From: Prescottella sp. R16
Lineage (GTDB): Bacteria > Actinomycetota > Actinomycetes > Mycobacteriales > Mycobacteriaceae
Length of the DNA: 64,000 nt
NCBI RefSeq assembly: GCF_030656875.1
Contig: NZ_CP130943.1
Span: forward strand, 744,001-808,000
Direction of reading: 5' to 3'
Part shown: piece by piece, positions 9,884-21,127 of the stretch
Layout: every line of letters starts with the position of its first letter
How positions within the stretch are numbered: position 1 is the stretch's first letter
Program-made: the position numbers and the translations under genes
Notes under the pieces: model-generated
The model's input: the letters and a program-made list of their open reading frames with translations, nothing else
Database searches by the model: none
Told to the model about the DNA's origin: nothing

Positions 9884-9931
9884 CGAGGAGCGCTGCCGGG
9901 CACGAGAGTGTGTGCCCGGCAGCGCTCCTCG
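9884..9931. terminator. Bidirectional terminator
   Basis: 20-base arms (CGAGGAGCGCTGCCGGGCAC and its complement) around an 8-base loop, between the convergent LLM gene and SDR gene. Confidence 0.85.
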
Positions 9932-9944
9932 GCGGTGCAGAGAT

Positions 9945-10706
<762 letters not shown>

Positions 10707-10734
10707 GCGTGTTCCTTTCGGATCTTCTTGTATT

Positions 10735-11928
10735 TCAGAGTCGTTCGATGATGGTGGCGTTGGCCATGCCCGCGCCCTCGCACATGGTCTGCAGACCGTA
10801 GCGCCCACCGGTGTTTTCGAGGTGATTGACGAGTGTGGTGAGCAGGCGTGTGCCGGACGAGCCGAGTGCGTGACCGAGTGCGATGGCGCCGCCCAGCGGG
10901 TTGAGCTTGGCAGGATCGGCGCCCAGTTCGTGCGCCCATGCCAGCGGGACGGGCGCGAAGGCCTCGTTCACCTCGTACGCGTCGAGGTCGTCGATCGACA
11001 ACCCGGCCCGGGCGAGCACCCTGCGCGTCGCGGGGATCGGTGCCGTGAGCATCATCAGCGGATCGTCGCCCAGCACCGCGAACGAGTGGAAGCGTGCGCG
11101 CGGAGTGAGATTCAGTTCGGCCGCAGCCTTCTCGCTCATGATGAGTACGGCGGATGCGCCGTCGGTGAGCGGCGACGAGTTGCCGGGCGTGATCTGCCAG
11201 GGCGCCTCGGGGAAGCGGGCGGCGAACTCGTCGGTGCGGAACGACGGCCTCAGTCCGGCGAGGCCGTCGGCGGTGGTGGAGGCGCGGACCGTTTCGTCGA
11301 CGGTGTGCGCGTACTCGGCGCCGTCGGGCCCGGTGACCGTGATCGGCACGATCTCCCGGTCGAAGGCGCCGTTCGCGGCCGCCGCCGCGGCCCGTCGATG
11401 TGACTGGACGGCGTACGCGTCGAGACTCTCGCGGTCCAGCTTCCACTTCGCGGAGACCAGCTCGGCCGAGATGCCTTGATGGACCAGCCCTTCCGGGTAC
11501 CGGGCGGCGATGCCCGGCCCGGAAGCGTCCTGGCCGATGGGGGAGGTGCCCATCGGGATTCGGCTCATCGACTCGACACCGCATGCGATGACGATGTCGT
11601 AGGCGCCGGCGATGACGCCCTGCGCGGCGAAGTGTGCGGCCTGCTGGCTCGATCCGCACTGCCGGTCGATCGTGGTGGCCGGTACCGATTCGGGGAATCC
11701 CGCAGACAGCAGCGCGGTGCGCGAGATGTTGAGGGCCTGTTCGCCGACTTGCTGGACGCAGCCGCCGATGACGTCGTCGACCCGGACGGGGTCGAGGCCG
11801 TTGCGGTCGACGATCGTGCGCAGCACGTGTGCGAGCAGCTCCGCCGGGTGGGTACCGGACAGGGCGCCGCCGGGCTTGCCCTTCCCGGACGCGAGTCGAA
11901 CCGCGTCGACGATGACTGCCTCGGCCAT
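10735..11928 (-). CDS. Acetyl-CoA C-acyltransferase (thiolase)
   Basis: 397-residue thiolase with Cys91 in [19 protein letters not shown], the histidine in LGHALGSSG and Cys383 in [16 protein letters not shown], so all catalytic elements are present. It performs thiolytic cleavage of 3-ketoacyl-CoA in beta-oxidation. It is clearly distinct from FadA5 at 1.3 kb; a FadA6-like or general branched-chain role is possible but I cannot assign it. It is transcribed with the SDR gene downstream, behind a palindrome at 11955-11976 and a TetR gene. Confidence 0.88.
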   Translation of the reverse strand: MAEAVIVDAVRLASGKGKPGGALSGTHPAELLAHVLRTIVDRNGLDPVRVDDVIGGCVQQVGEQALNISRTALLSAGFPESVPATTIDRQCGSSQQAAHFAAQGVIAGAYDIVIACGVESMSRIPMGTSPIGQDASGPGIAARYPEGLVHQGISAELVSAKWKLDRESLDAYAVQSHRRAAAAAANGAFDREIVPITVTGPDGAEYAHTVDETVRASTTADGLAGLRPSFRTDEFAARFPEAPWQITPGNSSPLTDGASAVLIMSEKAAAELNLTPRARFHSFAVLGDDPLMMLTAPIPATRRVLARAGLSIDDLDAYEVNEAFAPVPLAWAHELGADPAKLNPLGGAIALGHALGSSGTRLLTTLVNHLENTGGRYGLQTMCEGAGMANATIIERL

Positions 11929-11954
11929 TGGCGCAATCCCTTCCCGAGCACTGC

Positions 11955-11976
11955 TTACTTATCGATCGCTAAGTGA
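11955..11976. promoter_or_regulatory. Candidate TetR operator
   Basis: Near-perfect palindrome ACTTATCGATCGCTAAGT with symmetric flanks, in the gap between the TetR gene end and the thiolase start. It differs from the KstR motif. It is 27 bases before the thiolase ATG, a position suited to repression. Binding by the neighbouring TetR protein is inferred. Confidence 0.65.
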
Positions 11977-12015
11977 GTATCACGTGAGAACACCCGAGGT
12001 CAACGGCTGGCGAGG

Positions 12016-12636
12016 TCAGCGCGCGGGCGCGACCATCTTCGCCGCGATCGCCGCGTACTCGGCTGCGACGGCCTCCGGGCCGAGTTTGCCCTCGGTGTGG
12101 TACCAGCGGGGAATTGCCTGGCACATGCCCAGGACGGCCCGCGTCGTCTCGGCAGGGTCGTCGACGTCGAACGCGCCCGACGCGACGCCGTCCCGCACGA
12201 TGTCGAGGACGATCGTCTCGATGCCCTTGCGGACCGTGCGGTAGCGCTCGTGGTTCTCGCCGGTCAGGTATCGGGCCTCGCCCTCGATCGCGGCGAGGCG
12301 GGCGCGGTCGGTCATGCGCAGGACGATCGCGGACACGACGTTCGTCAACCGTCGGGCAGGGTCACCGTCGCCTGCGTCGTCGGCGGCCCGGGCGCGGGCA
12401 AGGACGTCGCCCGTGCCCAGTTCGACGAGCGCGACCAGCAGGCCTTCCTTGCTGTCGTAGTGGTAGTACAGCGCGGGTACCGTGACCCCCACTCGGCGGG
12501 CGATGTCGCGTACGGATGCGCCGTGGAAACCCTTCTCGTAGAACGCATCGAGCGCTGCGGACAGGATCGGCGACAGTTCGAGGGGTTCGAGTCGCTGCCA
12601 CTCCGGCCGCGACTTCTCGCCTGCGGCAGTGCCCAT
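12016..12636 (-). CDS. TetR-family transcriptional regulator
   Basis: 206 residues. The N-terminal helix-turn-helix is ILSAALDAFYEKGFHGASVRDIARRVGVTVPALYYHYDSKEGLL (about residues 25-70), followed by an all-helical ligand domain. I chose the ATG at 12636 (MGTAAGEKS). The protein does not resemble KstR or KstR2 closely in its helix-turn-helix. It is encoded just upstream of the thiolase-SDR pair on the same strand, with a palindromic site between, so it probably represses that pair in response to an acyl-CoA or fatty-acid ligand. The ligand is unknown. Confidence 0.87.
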   Translation of the reverse strand: MGTAAGEKSRPEWQRLEPLELSPILSAALDAFYEKGFHGASVRDIARRVGVTVPALYYHYDSKEGLLVALVELGTGDVLARARAADDAGDGDPARRLTNVVSAIVLRMTDRARLAAIEGEARYLTGENHERYRTVRKGIETIVLDIVRDGVASGAFDVDDPAETTRAVLGMCQAIPRWYHTEGKLGPEAVAAEYAAIAAKMVAPAR

Positions 12637-12714
12637 CGGTGGTCCCACCTGTCGATCGTCGGTCAGTGCCCGTCGAGGATACGCGCGTCCACCCGGTCGC
12701 CCCATGACAGCCGA

Positions 12715-12753
12715 AGGGTCCCTTCGTGCGCTGTGAACGCACGAAGGGACCCT
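12715..12753. terminator. Hairpin between TetR and echA19 genes
   Basis: Perfect 16-base arms (AGGGTCCCTTCGTGCG and its complement) around a 7-base loop. It follows echA19 (minus strand) and precedes the TetR start region. Confidence 0.8.
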
Positions 12754-12772
12754 GCAGCTGAAAGCGGTGGTT

Positions 12773-13594
12773 CTATGTGCCGGTGAACTTCGGTGCCCGC
12801 TTCTCGGCGAACGAGCGGGGGCCTTCCTTGGCGTCGTTGCTCTTGAAGACGGCCATGCCGATCTCGGCTTCGATCTCGAATGCGTCCTCCTCGTGCATGC
12901 CCTCGGTGACGCGGATGGTCTTCAGGATCGCCTGGACGGCGATGGGGCCGTTGGCAGCGATACGTTCGGCGATCTCGAGTGCCTTGTCGAGGGCTCGGCC
13001 GTCGGGGACGACGTGGCCGACGAGACCGATCTCCTTGGCTTCGGGGGCGGGGACGGTGCGTCCGGTGAGCAGAATCTCTGCGGCGACGGTGTAGGGGAGT
13101 TGCCGAACCAGGCGGACGGCGGATCCGCCGAGCGGGAACAGGCCGAGTTTCGCTTCGGAGACGCCGAAGCGGGCGCTCTCCCCGGCGACGCGGATATCGG
13201 TGCCCTGCAGGATCTCGGTGCCGCCGGCGATGGCCGGGCCCTCGACGGCCGCGATGAGCGGCTTGGTGAGGCGTCGGCCCTTCAGTAGCGCCGGCAGCTT
13301 CGTCACGTTCATTCCGCCCGAGAACTTGTCACCCGGTGCGTTGCGGTTCATTTCCTTGAGATCCATTCCGGCGCAGAACGTGCCGCCCGCGCCGGTGAGG
13401 ATCGCGACCCGGATGTCGGGGTCGGAGTCGATCCGGTCCCAGGCCTCGACCATGATCTCCATCATCTCGCCGGAGAGTGCGTTGCGGGCCTCGGGCCGGT
13501 TCATCGTCACGATCAGGACGTGGCCACGCTTCTCGACCAGGCAGTGGGGCGATTTCGCCGAAACGTCTGTATTTTCCGCGGTTCCGGTGGACAC
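12773..13594 (-). CDS. echA19: Steroid enoyl-CoA hydratase EchA19
   Basis: 273-residue crotonase-family enzyme. The oxyanion-hole segments are [14 protein letters not shown] and [24 protein letters not shown], followed by the catalytic-region loop [20 protein letters not shown]. It adds water to 2-enoyl-CoA steroid side-chain intermediates. The GTG start at 13594 is preceded by AGGAG. It is divergent from fadD19 with a shared KstR-type site, as in Rv3515c-Rv3516. EchA19 of M. tuberculosis acts on cholesterol side-chain enoyl-CoAs; the same role is inferred here. Confidence 0.88.
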   Translation of the reverse strand: MSTGTAENTDVSAKSPHCLVEKRGHVLIVTMNRPEARNALSGEMMEIMVEAWDRIDSDPDIRVAILTGAGGTFCAGMDLKEMNRNAPGDKFSGGMNVTKLPALLKGRRLTKPLIAAVEGPAIAGGTEILQGTDIRVAGESARFGVSEAKLGLFPLGGSAVRLVRQLPYTVAAEILLTGRTVPAPEAKEIGLVGHVVPDGRALDKALEIAERIAANGPIAVQAILKTIRVTEGMHEEDAFEIEAEIGMAVFKSNDAKEGPRSFAEKRAPKFTGT

Positions 13595-13649
13595 TGGTGA
13601 CTCCTGATATTTGTGTGAGCTGAGTCTCTCATTGGGTCTTGTCAGCGAC

Positions 13650-13663
13650 AGTAACACGTTCTA
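13650..13663. promoter_or_regulatory. KstR operator between echA19 and fadD19
   Basis: AGTAACACGTTCTA matches TNNAACNNGTTNNA except for the first base. It lies ten bases before the fadD19 GTG and 55 bases before echA19. Confidence 0.75.
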
Positions 13664-13673
13664 CTTTGATGAC

Positions 13674-15320
13674 GTGGCCATACATATCGCAGACCTCGTA
13701 GAACACTCGATCGACCTCAACCCGGACCGCGTCGCCCTGGTGGACTCCGATCGTGAGGTGACCTTCGCGCAACTGGAGGAGAAGGCCAACCGGCTCGCCA
13801 ACTACCTGCGGGATCACGGTGTTGCGCCGGGCGACAAGGTGGGCATCTACAGCCGCAACACGATCGAGGCCATCGTGTCGATGGTCGCGATCTTCAAGGC
13901 TCGCGCCATCATGGTCAACGTCAACTACCGCTACGTCGAGAACGAGTTGCAGTACATCTTCGAGAACTCGGACATGGTCGCACTCATCCACGAGCGCCGG
14001 TACTCGGACAAGGTCGCGAACGTCCTGCCGACCACCCCGCTCGTGAAGACGACCGTCGTCGTCGAGGACGGAACGGACCTGGACTACTCGTCGTACGGTG
14101 GTGTCGAGTTCGAGGGCGCCCTGTCGCAGGGATCCCCGGACCGCAACTTCGGTGAGCGCAGCCCCGACGACATCTTCATCCTCTACACCGGCGGCACCAC
14201 CGGCATGCCGAAGGGTGTCATGTGGCGGCACGAGGACTGGTGGCGCGTCCTCGGTGGTGGCGTCAACTTCGTCACCGGCGAGTACGTGCAGGACGAGTGG
14301 GAGATGGCGAAGGTCGGCGCCGCGAACCCCGCGATGGTGCGGTTCCCGATTCCGCCGATGATCCACGGCGGTTCGCAGTCCGCGGTGTTCCACAGCCTGT
14401 TCGGTGGCGGCACCCTGGTCATGGTGCCGGAGTTCGACGCCCACACGGTGTGGCAGGCCATCGACCGCCACAAGATCAATCTCATCTTCATCACCGGCGA
14501 CGCCATGGCGCGGCCCATGATCGACGCTCTCGTCGCAGGGAATCCGGAAACCGGTGAACCCTACGATCTTTCGTCGCTGTACGTGATCGCCAGCAGTGCG
14601 GCGCTGTTCTCCCCGGCACTCAAGGAACAGTTCCTCGAACTGCTGCCGAACCGTCTGCTCACCGATTCGATCGGCTCGTCCGAGACCGGGTTCGGTGGTC
14701 TCGCCACCATCACCAAGGGCTTCGAACACTCCGGTGGGCCGCGCGTGAAGGTCGACTCGCAGACCACCGTCCTCGACGACGAGGGCAACCCCGTCGAGCC
14801 GGGCTCCGGGAAGATCGGTGTGCTCGCCCGCAGTGGTCACATCCCCGTCGGCTACTACAAGGACGAGAAGAAGACCGCCGAAACCTTCAAGGTCCTGGGC
14901 GGGATCCGCTACTCGATCCCCGGCGACTACGCCACCATCGAGGCGGACGGCACCGTCACGATGCTCGGCCGCGGGTCGGTCTCCATCAACAGCGGCGGCG
15001 AGAAGGTCTATCCCGAAGAGGTCGAAGGTGCCGTCAAGACCCACCCCGACGTGTTCGACACGCTCGTCGTCGGGGTACCGGACGAGCGCTGGGGCAACCG
15101 GGTCGTCGCCGTCGTCGCCACCCGCGACGGCGCGCGTCCGAGCATGAACGACATCGTCGCGGCGGCCCGCAAGGAGATCGCCGGCTACAAGGTGCCGCGC
15201 AGCGTCTGGTTCGTGGACGAGATCAAGCGGTCCCCGGCCGGCAAGCCCGACTACAAGTGGGCCAAGGCCGAAACCGAGGCGCGCGACGCCGACGATCACT
15301 ACACGAACGGAAACGCCTGA
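13674..15320 (+). CDS. fadD19: Steroid acyl-CoA ligase FadD19
   Basis: 548-residue adenylate-forming ligase that activates C27/C26 sterol side-chain carboxylates to CoA esters. The ATP motif is YTGGTTGMPKGVM, the A5 region TDSIGSSETGFGG, and the C-terminal catalytic lysine lies in RSPAGKPDYKW. I chose the GTG at 13674 (VAIHIADLVEH); longer starts would place the KstR site inside the gene. R. rhodochrous FadD19 is reported as essential for degradation of C-24-branched sterol side chains. The stop overlaps the next start (TGATG), so translation is coupled. Confidence 0.92.
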   Translation: MAIHIADLVEHSIDLNPDRVALVDSDREVTFAQLEEKANRLANYLRDHGVAPGDKVGIYSRNTIEAIVSMVAIFKARAIMVNVNYRYVENELQYIFENSDMVALIHERRYSDKVANVLPTTPLVKTTVVVEDGTDLDYSSYGGVEFEGALSQGSPDRNFGERSPDDIFILYTGGTTGMPKGVMWRHEDWWRVLGGGVNFVTGEYVQDEWEMAKVGAANPAMVRFPIPPMIHGGSQSAVFHSLFGGGTLVMVPEFDAHTVWQAIDRHKINLIFITGDAMARPMIDALVAGNPETGEPYDLSSLYVIASSAALFSPALKEQFLELLPNRLLTDSIGSSETGFGGLATITKGFEHSGGPRVKVDSQTTVLDDEGNPVEPGSGKIGVLARSGHIPVGYYKDEKKTAETFKVLGGIRYSIPGDYATIEADGTVTMLGRGSVSINSGGEKVYPEEVEGAVKTHPDVFDTLVVGVPDERWGNRVVAVVATRDGARPSMNDIVAAARKEIAGYKVPRSVWFVDEIKRSPAGKPDYKWAKAETEARDADDHYTNGNA

Positions 15321-16432
15321 TGCACACCGATCTCGCCGCGAAGTTCGGCATCCGGTACCCGATCTTCGCGTTCACCCCGTCCGAGCACGTGGCGGCGGCG
15401 GTCACCCGCGCCGGCGGGCTCGGCGTCCTCGGCTGTGTCCGCTTCAACGACGCCGACGAACTCGAGGCCACACTGTCGTGGATGGACGAGAACACCGACG
15501 GCAAGCCGTACGGTGTCGACGTCGTCATGCCGGCCAAGGTGCCCACCGAGGGCACGGCCGTCGACCTCGACAAGCTCATCCCCGCCGAGCACCGCGCGTT
15601 CGTCGATCGCACCCTCACCGAGCTCGGTGTGCCCCCGCTGTCCGACGACGTCGAACACGCCACGGGTGTCCTGGGCTGGCTGCACTCGGTGGCACGCGCC
15701 CAGCTCGACGTCGCGTTCAAGCACCGTCCCGCGCTCATCGCGAACGCGCTCGGCTCCCCACCGAAGGACATCATCGACGAGGCCCACGGGCACGGTGTCC
15801 CGGTGGCGGCGCTGGCCGGTGCCGTCGCACACGCCCGCAGCCACGTCGAGAACGGCGTCGACATCGTCATCGCGCAGGGCTACGAGGCCGGCGGCCACAC
15901 CGGTGAGATCGCGTCGATGGTGCTCGTCCCCGAAATCGTCGACGCCGTCGGTGATTCCGCTGCGGTGCTCGCCGCCGGCGGAATCGGCAGCGGGCGGCAG
16001 ATCGCTGCGGCACTCGCGCTCGGCGCGCAAGGCGTGTGGATGGGCTCGTACTGGCTCACCGCCGCCGAATACCGGCTCGGCAGTGCCGCCGACGGCACCT
16101 CCGCGATCCAGCGGGCGCTGCTCGCGGCCACGTCCGGCGACACCGTCCGGTCCCGGATCTACTCCGGCAAGCCGGCACGTCTGCTCAAGACCAAATGGAC
16201 CGAGGCCTGGTCGGCGCCCGACGCCCCCGACGCCCTCCCCATGCCGCTGCAGAACCTCCTCGTCGCCGAGGCGCACCAGCGGATCTCCGCCGCCGAGAAC
16301 CCCGACGTCGTCGCCATGCCGGCCGGTCAGATCGTCGGCCGCATGAACGAGATCCGGCCGGTCGCCGAGACCATGGCCGACCTGGTCGCCGAATTCGAGG
16401 AGACCGTCGCCCGGCTCGACACCCTGAAGTGA
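15320..16432 (+). CDS. Nitronate monooxygenase-family flavoprotein
   Basis: 370-residue FMN-dependent TIM-barrel protein of the nitronate monooxygenase / 2-nitropropane dioxygenase family. FMN-binding features are IAQGYEAGGHTGEI, VLAAGGIGSGRQIAAALALGAQGVWMGSYW. The family also contains enoyl reductases and IpdC, which works on sterol ring-D CoA intermediates. It is coupled to fadD19 by a one-base overlap, so it is probably part of the side-chain pathway rather than a nitroalkane detoxifier. The actual reaction is unknown. Confidence 0.85.
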   Translation: MHTDLAAKFGIRYPIFAFTPSEHVAAAVTRAGGLGVLGCVRFNDADELEATLSWMDENTDGKPYGVDVVMPAKVPTEGTAVDLDKLIPAEHRAFVDRTLTELGVPPLSDDVEHATGVLGWLHSVARAQLDVAFKHRPALIANALGSPPKDIIDEAHGHGVPVAALAGAVAHARSHVENGVDIVIAQGYEAGGHTGEIASMVLVPEIVDAVGDSAAVLAAGGIGSGRQIAAALALGAQGVWMGSYWLTAAEYRLGSAADGTSAIQRALLAATSGDTVRSRIYSGKPARLLKTKWTEAWSAPDAPDALPMPLQNLLVAEAHQRISAAENPDVVAMPAGQIVGRMNEIRPVAETMADLVAEFEETVARLDTLK

Positions 16433-16452
16433 TCCGACCCCACCCGACCCGG

Positions 16453-16499
16453 CCGAATGTCACATGCGTCCAGTTCGACCGGACGCATGTGACATTCGG
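16453..16499. terminator. Bidirectional terminator
   Basis: 19-base arms (CCGAATGTCACATGCGTCC and its complement) around a 9-base loop, between the convergent flavoprotein gene and fadD17. Confidence 0.85.
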
Positions 16500-16503
16500 T
16501 CCA

Positions 16504-18138
16504 TCAGGCGTCGGCGGCCACGCGCTCGAGGGTCTGCGCGAGTTCCGGGGTGAGCAGCACGAAGTCGTCACTGCCGCGTTCACGCAGCCACACCGGATCG
16601 GGGCAGTGCCAGCGTTCGGCACTGAGTGACCGGGTGACGACCTTGAACGTGGCGGTGCGCGGGAACTCCGTGCACACCCGGATCAGCGTCGGCTTCTGCT
16701 TCGGGCCCAGATCGGGCTGCTCGTCGAGGAATCGGGCGAACGCCACCGGATCGAAGTCGTCGACGTCGCCGACGGGGATGACCGCGGCCATCACCCGGTC
16801 ACCGATCTCACGGTCCGGAACCGCGTACACCGACACCTGGGCGAACCCCGGATACAGGGCCAGCACGCGCTCGACGGGTGCGGCGCCGATGTTCTCGCCG
16901 TCGACCCGCAGCCACCCGGAACTGCGTCCCGCGAAGTAGACGAATCCGTCGGCGTCGCGGTACGCCAGATCGCCGCTCCAGTACATCCCGTCGCGCATGC
17001 GTTCGGCGTCGGCCTCGGGATTGTTGTAGTAGCCGGTGAAACCGCCGGGGCCGGTCACGTTCACCAGCTCACCGGTGGCCTCCTCGGCATTGACGATCCG
17101 CCCGTCCGCATCGAATATTGCGGGAGGACACACCTTTCCGGTATCGGGGTGGCGGAGTTCGATCTCCGGGGGCAGGAGCCCCAGCGAGCCGGTGGGCGCG
17201 TCGGGATGCGAGCGGATCGAGATACCGTTCTCGGTCGACCCGAATCCGTCGACGACGCGGGTTCCGAAGCGGCGCGCGAACTCCCGCACCGCGGGTGCCG
17301 AACCCTCGTTGCCGTACATGAGCCGCAGCGGGTTGTCGGCGTCGTCCGAATGCTCCTCGGTGGCGAGGATGAACGACAGCGGCTTGCCGACATAGTTGGC
17401 GTACGTGACCCCGTAGGTGCGCAGGTCCGGGAGGAACCCGGACGCCGAGAACTTGCGCCGGATCGCGATCCCCGTGCGGCCGGCCAACGCGACGGACCAT
17501 CCGGCGACCATCGCGTTGGAATGGAACATCGGCATCGCCATGTACACGACGTCGGACTCTCCGAGACCGAAACGGTCGGCCAGCATGATGCCGGGTTCGG
17601 TGAACTTGGCGTGTGTGCAGCGCACCGCCTTCGGATCTCCGCTCGTCCCGGACGTGAAGATCAGCATGAGTAGATCGTCGAGCTGTGCCGCCGGTTCGAT
17701 CACGGGGCTGTCCGTGTACGGCATCAGCAACTCCGGCCATTCGGGGGAGTCGACGTTGATCACCCGGACCCCGTCGAGTTCGAGCCCGTCGAGCAGCTGT
17801 GCCTGGGTGTTCTCGGTGAACACGACCTGGCAGTCGGACAGGGCGATGTCCCGGGCCAGAGCGTCGCCGCGCCGGGTCGTGTTGAGCCCGGCGACGACGG
17901 CGCCGGTGAATGCGGCCGCACCCACCAACGACGAGAACTCCGGCCTGTTGTCCATCAGGATCCCGAAGTGGCGGGGACGGTCCGTGTCGAGCAGATCGTT
18001 CAGGAACGCCGCCCGGTCGTACATTCCGTGGACGTGGTCCGTCCACGGAATGTACGTGTCCTCGAAGCGGATGCCGTGCGTGTCGGTGTCGCGGAGCCGC
18101 GCGAGCAGGTCCGCGATCGTGGGAGTTGCTGCTGTCAT
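16504..18138 (-). CDS. fadD17: Acyl-CoA ligase FadD17
   Basis: 544-residue adenylate-forming acyl-CoA synthetase. The phosphate loop is LIFTSGTSGDPKAVRCTH, the A5 motif DGFGSTENGISI, and the hinge segment VYFAGRSSGWLRVDGENI. The terminal catalytic lysine is probably in PRTATFKVV. It forms steroid-carboxylate CoA thioesters in side-chain breakdown. It is the third gene of the minus-strand fadE26-fadE27-fadD17 operon, matching Rv3504-Rv3506. Exact chain-length preference cannot be read from sequence. Confidence 0.9.
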   Translation of the reverse strand: MTAATPTIADLLARLRDTDTHGIRFEDTYIPWTDHVHGMYDRAAFLNDLLDTDRPRHFGILMDNRPEFSSLVGAAAFTGAVVAGLNTTRRGDALARDIALSDCQVVFTENTQAQLLDGLELDGVRVINVDSPEWPELLMPYTDSPVIEPAAQLDDLLMLIFTSGTSGDPKAVRCTHAKFTEPGIMLADRFGLGESDVVYMAMPMFHSNAMVAGWSVALAGRTGIAIRRKFSASGFLPDLRTYGVTYANYVGKPLSFILATEEHSDDADNPLRLMYGNEGSAPAVREFARRFGTRVVDGFGSTENGISIRSHPDAPTGSLGLLPPEIELRHPDTGKVCPPAIFDADGRIVNAEEATGELVNVTGPGGFTGYYNNPEADAERMRDGMYWSGDLAYRDADGFVYFAGRSSGWLRVDGENIGAAPVERVLALYPGFAQVSVYAVPDREIGDRVMAAVIPVGDVDDFDPVAFARFLDEQPDLGPKQKPTLIRVCTEFPRTATFKVVTRSLSAERWHCPDPVWLRERGSDDFVLLTPELAQTLERVAADA

Positions 18139-18213
18139 ACCCCCATCATGGCGGGTGTGACGCCCGTCATGTCCGACGGTTTCATTCTGTGGGACTGCTT
18201 GTCCCCGTTACGC

Positions 18214-19335
18214 TTACGCGGGTGTCGCGGCGAGTTCGGCGCCGAGCCTGCGGAGCTGGTCGGTCGCCGAACCGAGCGTGAACTCCTGTCGCTTGGCGGC
18301 GAGGAAGTAGCGGTGCACCGGATGGTCCTCGTCGAGTCCGACGCCGCCGTGGACGTGGACGACCGTGTGTGCGACGCGGTGACCGGCGTCGGCTGCCCAG
18401 AATTTCGCGGTCTCGATCTCGCCTTCGATCGGCAGGCCCTCGGCCAGCCGGAAAGCAGCCTGCCACAAGGTGAGCCGCACACCCTTGACATCGATGTATC
18501 CGTCCGCGAGACGCTGGGTGACAGCCTGGAAGCTGCCGATCGGGCGGTCGAACTGCACGCGCTCACGCGCGTATTCGGCGGTCATCTTCAGGGCCTGGTC
18601 GAGCACACCGTACTGGTAGGCGCTCGACCCGACCGCGCCGCGGTCGAGGATCCAGCCGACGACCTCGGCACCGTTGTCCACGGAGCCGAGCACGGCGTCG
18701 GGGCCGACCCGGACGTCGGACAGGTCGACGATGCCCGCGGCGCCGAAGTCCGTCGTCTGCTGACGGGTCACGGTGACGCCCGGTGTGTCCGTGGGAACCA
18801 GGAACACGACCGTGCCGGAGTCGGTGGACGCCGGCACGACGAACAGGTCCGCGATCGGTGCGGCGTCGACGACGATCTTGGTGCCGTGCAGGGTCCAGCC
18901 GTCGGTGGTTCGCTCGGCGCGGGTGACCGGTGCGGCCGGATCGTCGTTCAGCTCCTCGGAGAGTGCGGCCGCGAGGATCCTCGCGCCGACAGCGGCGGGG
19001 GCGGCCCATTCCGAACGCTGTGTGTCCGTGCCGAACTCGGCGATCGCACCGGCCGCCATCACGATCGACGACAGGTACGGCACCGGTGCCACGCCCCGGC
19101 CCAGTTCGATCAGGATGCTGCACTGTTCGAGGATGCCGAATCCGTCGCCGCCGACGGATTCCGGCAACGCCGCGCCGAGCACGCCGGACGTCGCCAGCGT
19201 GTCCCACAGGGTGCGATCGAAGCGATCGTCGGCCGAATCCAGTTCGCGTAGGCGCTCGTTCGTGACGATCTCGGTGACGATGCCGGCGGTCAGGCCGGCC
19301 AGATCGTGCTGAGCCTCGGTGAGGGAGAAGTCCAT
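18214..19335 (-). CDS. fadE27: Acyl-CoA dehydrogenase subunit FadE27 (ChsE5)
   Basis: 373 residues of the acyl-CoA dehydrogenase fold (MDFSLTEAQHDLAGL start, RVQFDRPIGSFQAVTQRLAD, VHGGVGLDEDHPVHRYFLAAK). Steroid acyl-CoA dehydrogenases of this type are alpha2beta2 heterotetramers, with FAD and substrate sites completed by both subunits. FadE27 pairs with FadE26 as ChsE4-ChsE5, dehydrogenating C26/C24-stage sterol CoA esters. It lies 14 bases after fadE26. Alone it is not expected to be active. Confidence 0.9.
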   Translation of the reverse strand: MDFSLTEAQHDLAGLTAGIVTEIVTNERLRELDSADDRFDRTLWDTLATSGVLGAALPESVGGDGFGILEQCSILIELGRGVAPVPYLSSIVMAAGAIAEFGTDTQRSEWAAPAAVGARILAAALSEELNDDPAAPVTRAERTTDGWTLHGTKIVVDAAPIADLFVVPASTDSGTVVFLVPTDTPGVTVTRQQTTDFGAAGIVDLSDVRVGPDAVLGSVDNGAEVVGWILDRGAVGSSAYQYGVLDQALKMTAEYARERVQFDRPIGSFQAVTQRLADGYIDVKGVRLTLWQAAFRLAEGLPIEGEIETAKFWAADAGHRVAHTVVHVHGGVGLDEDHPVHRYFLAAKRQEFTLGSATDQLRRLGAELAATPA

Positions 19336-19349
19336 GTCGTGGTCCGTCC

Positions 19350-20531
<1,182 letters not shown>

Positions 20532-20710
20532 GTACCTTCTCCGTTCCTTCGGCGACCGTCGGCGCCGTATCGCCCGTACGACACGGCCGCGAGGGGAAGG
20601 GCCACGGCACGGCGGATCGTGGAGAATGCTGTGACAGCGGGCTTTCCGGCACGGGGGTCGTCGGTGCGGGCGGCGCGTCGAGGATGGTTGTCCGAATCAT
20701 TGCACAGAGG

Positions 20711-20724
20711 TGGAACGGGTTCTA
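20711..20724. promoter_or_regulatory. KstR operator between fadE26 and fdxD
   Basis: TGGAACGGGTTCTA matches TNNAACNNGTTNNA at all fixed positions. It lies 88 bases before fdxD and 180 bases before fadE26. Confidence 0.85.
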
Positions 20725-20811
20725 GTCTAATGGTGGAATGACGTTGCGTCACAGCCCGATGCAACGATTGCCCGGCGAGTCTTCCGAACGAATGTGAAAT
20801 GAGGAACGGTC

Positions 20812-21000
20812 ATGGAGGTCAGGGTCGACAGGGACCGATGTGAAGCCAACGGGGTGTGCGTCGGAATCGCTCCCGACATCTTCGATCTGGACGACGACGA
20901 GCAGTTGATCATCTCGTCGGCCGTCGTGCCGGCGGACCGGGAGGCCGATGTGCGCTCGGCCATCGCGCAGTGCCCGCGCGCCGCTCTCACCGAGCACTGA
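20812..21000 (+). CDS. fdxD: 3Fe-4S ferredoxin FdxD
   Basis: 62-residue ferredoxin with three cluster cysteines, Cys10, Cys16 and Cys54 (CEANGVC ... CPRAAL). The position that is the fourth cysteine in 4Fe-4S proteins is not cysteine, so a 3Fe-4S cluster is expected. Such ferredoxins feed electrons to P450s; CYP125 at 2.6 kb is a possible partner. GAGG precedes the ATG at 20812. Its place divergent from fadE26 matches Rv3503c. A perfect palindrome containing a KstR operator follows it. Confidence 0.9.
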   Translation: MEVRVDRDRCEANGVCVGIAPDIFDLDDDEQLIISSAVVPADREADVRSAIAQCPRAALTEH

Positions 21001-21020
21001 CAGCCACCGGCTCCACCCTT

Positions 21021-21054
21021 GCGGCCAATGTAGAACGCGTTCTACATTGGCCGC
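21021..21054. promoter_or_regulatory. Perfect 34-base palindrome carrying a KstR operator (21031-21044)
   Basis: The arm GCGGCCAATGTAGAACG is followed directly by its exact complement, with no loop. The centre TAGAACGCGTTCTA is a perfect KstR site. It lies 20 bases after fdxD and 73 bases before hsd4A, so it can act as operator for hsd4A. As RNA it would form a tight hairpin that could also end or attenuate the fdxD transcript. Confidence 0.85.
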
Positions 21055-21127
21055 TGTCGTCGGCATCCGCGGCGACGAGGTACCGACCGGTGGCCAGCCG
21101 GTCCGTCACGGGTACGGGAGTGCGCAC

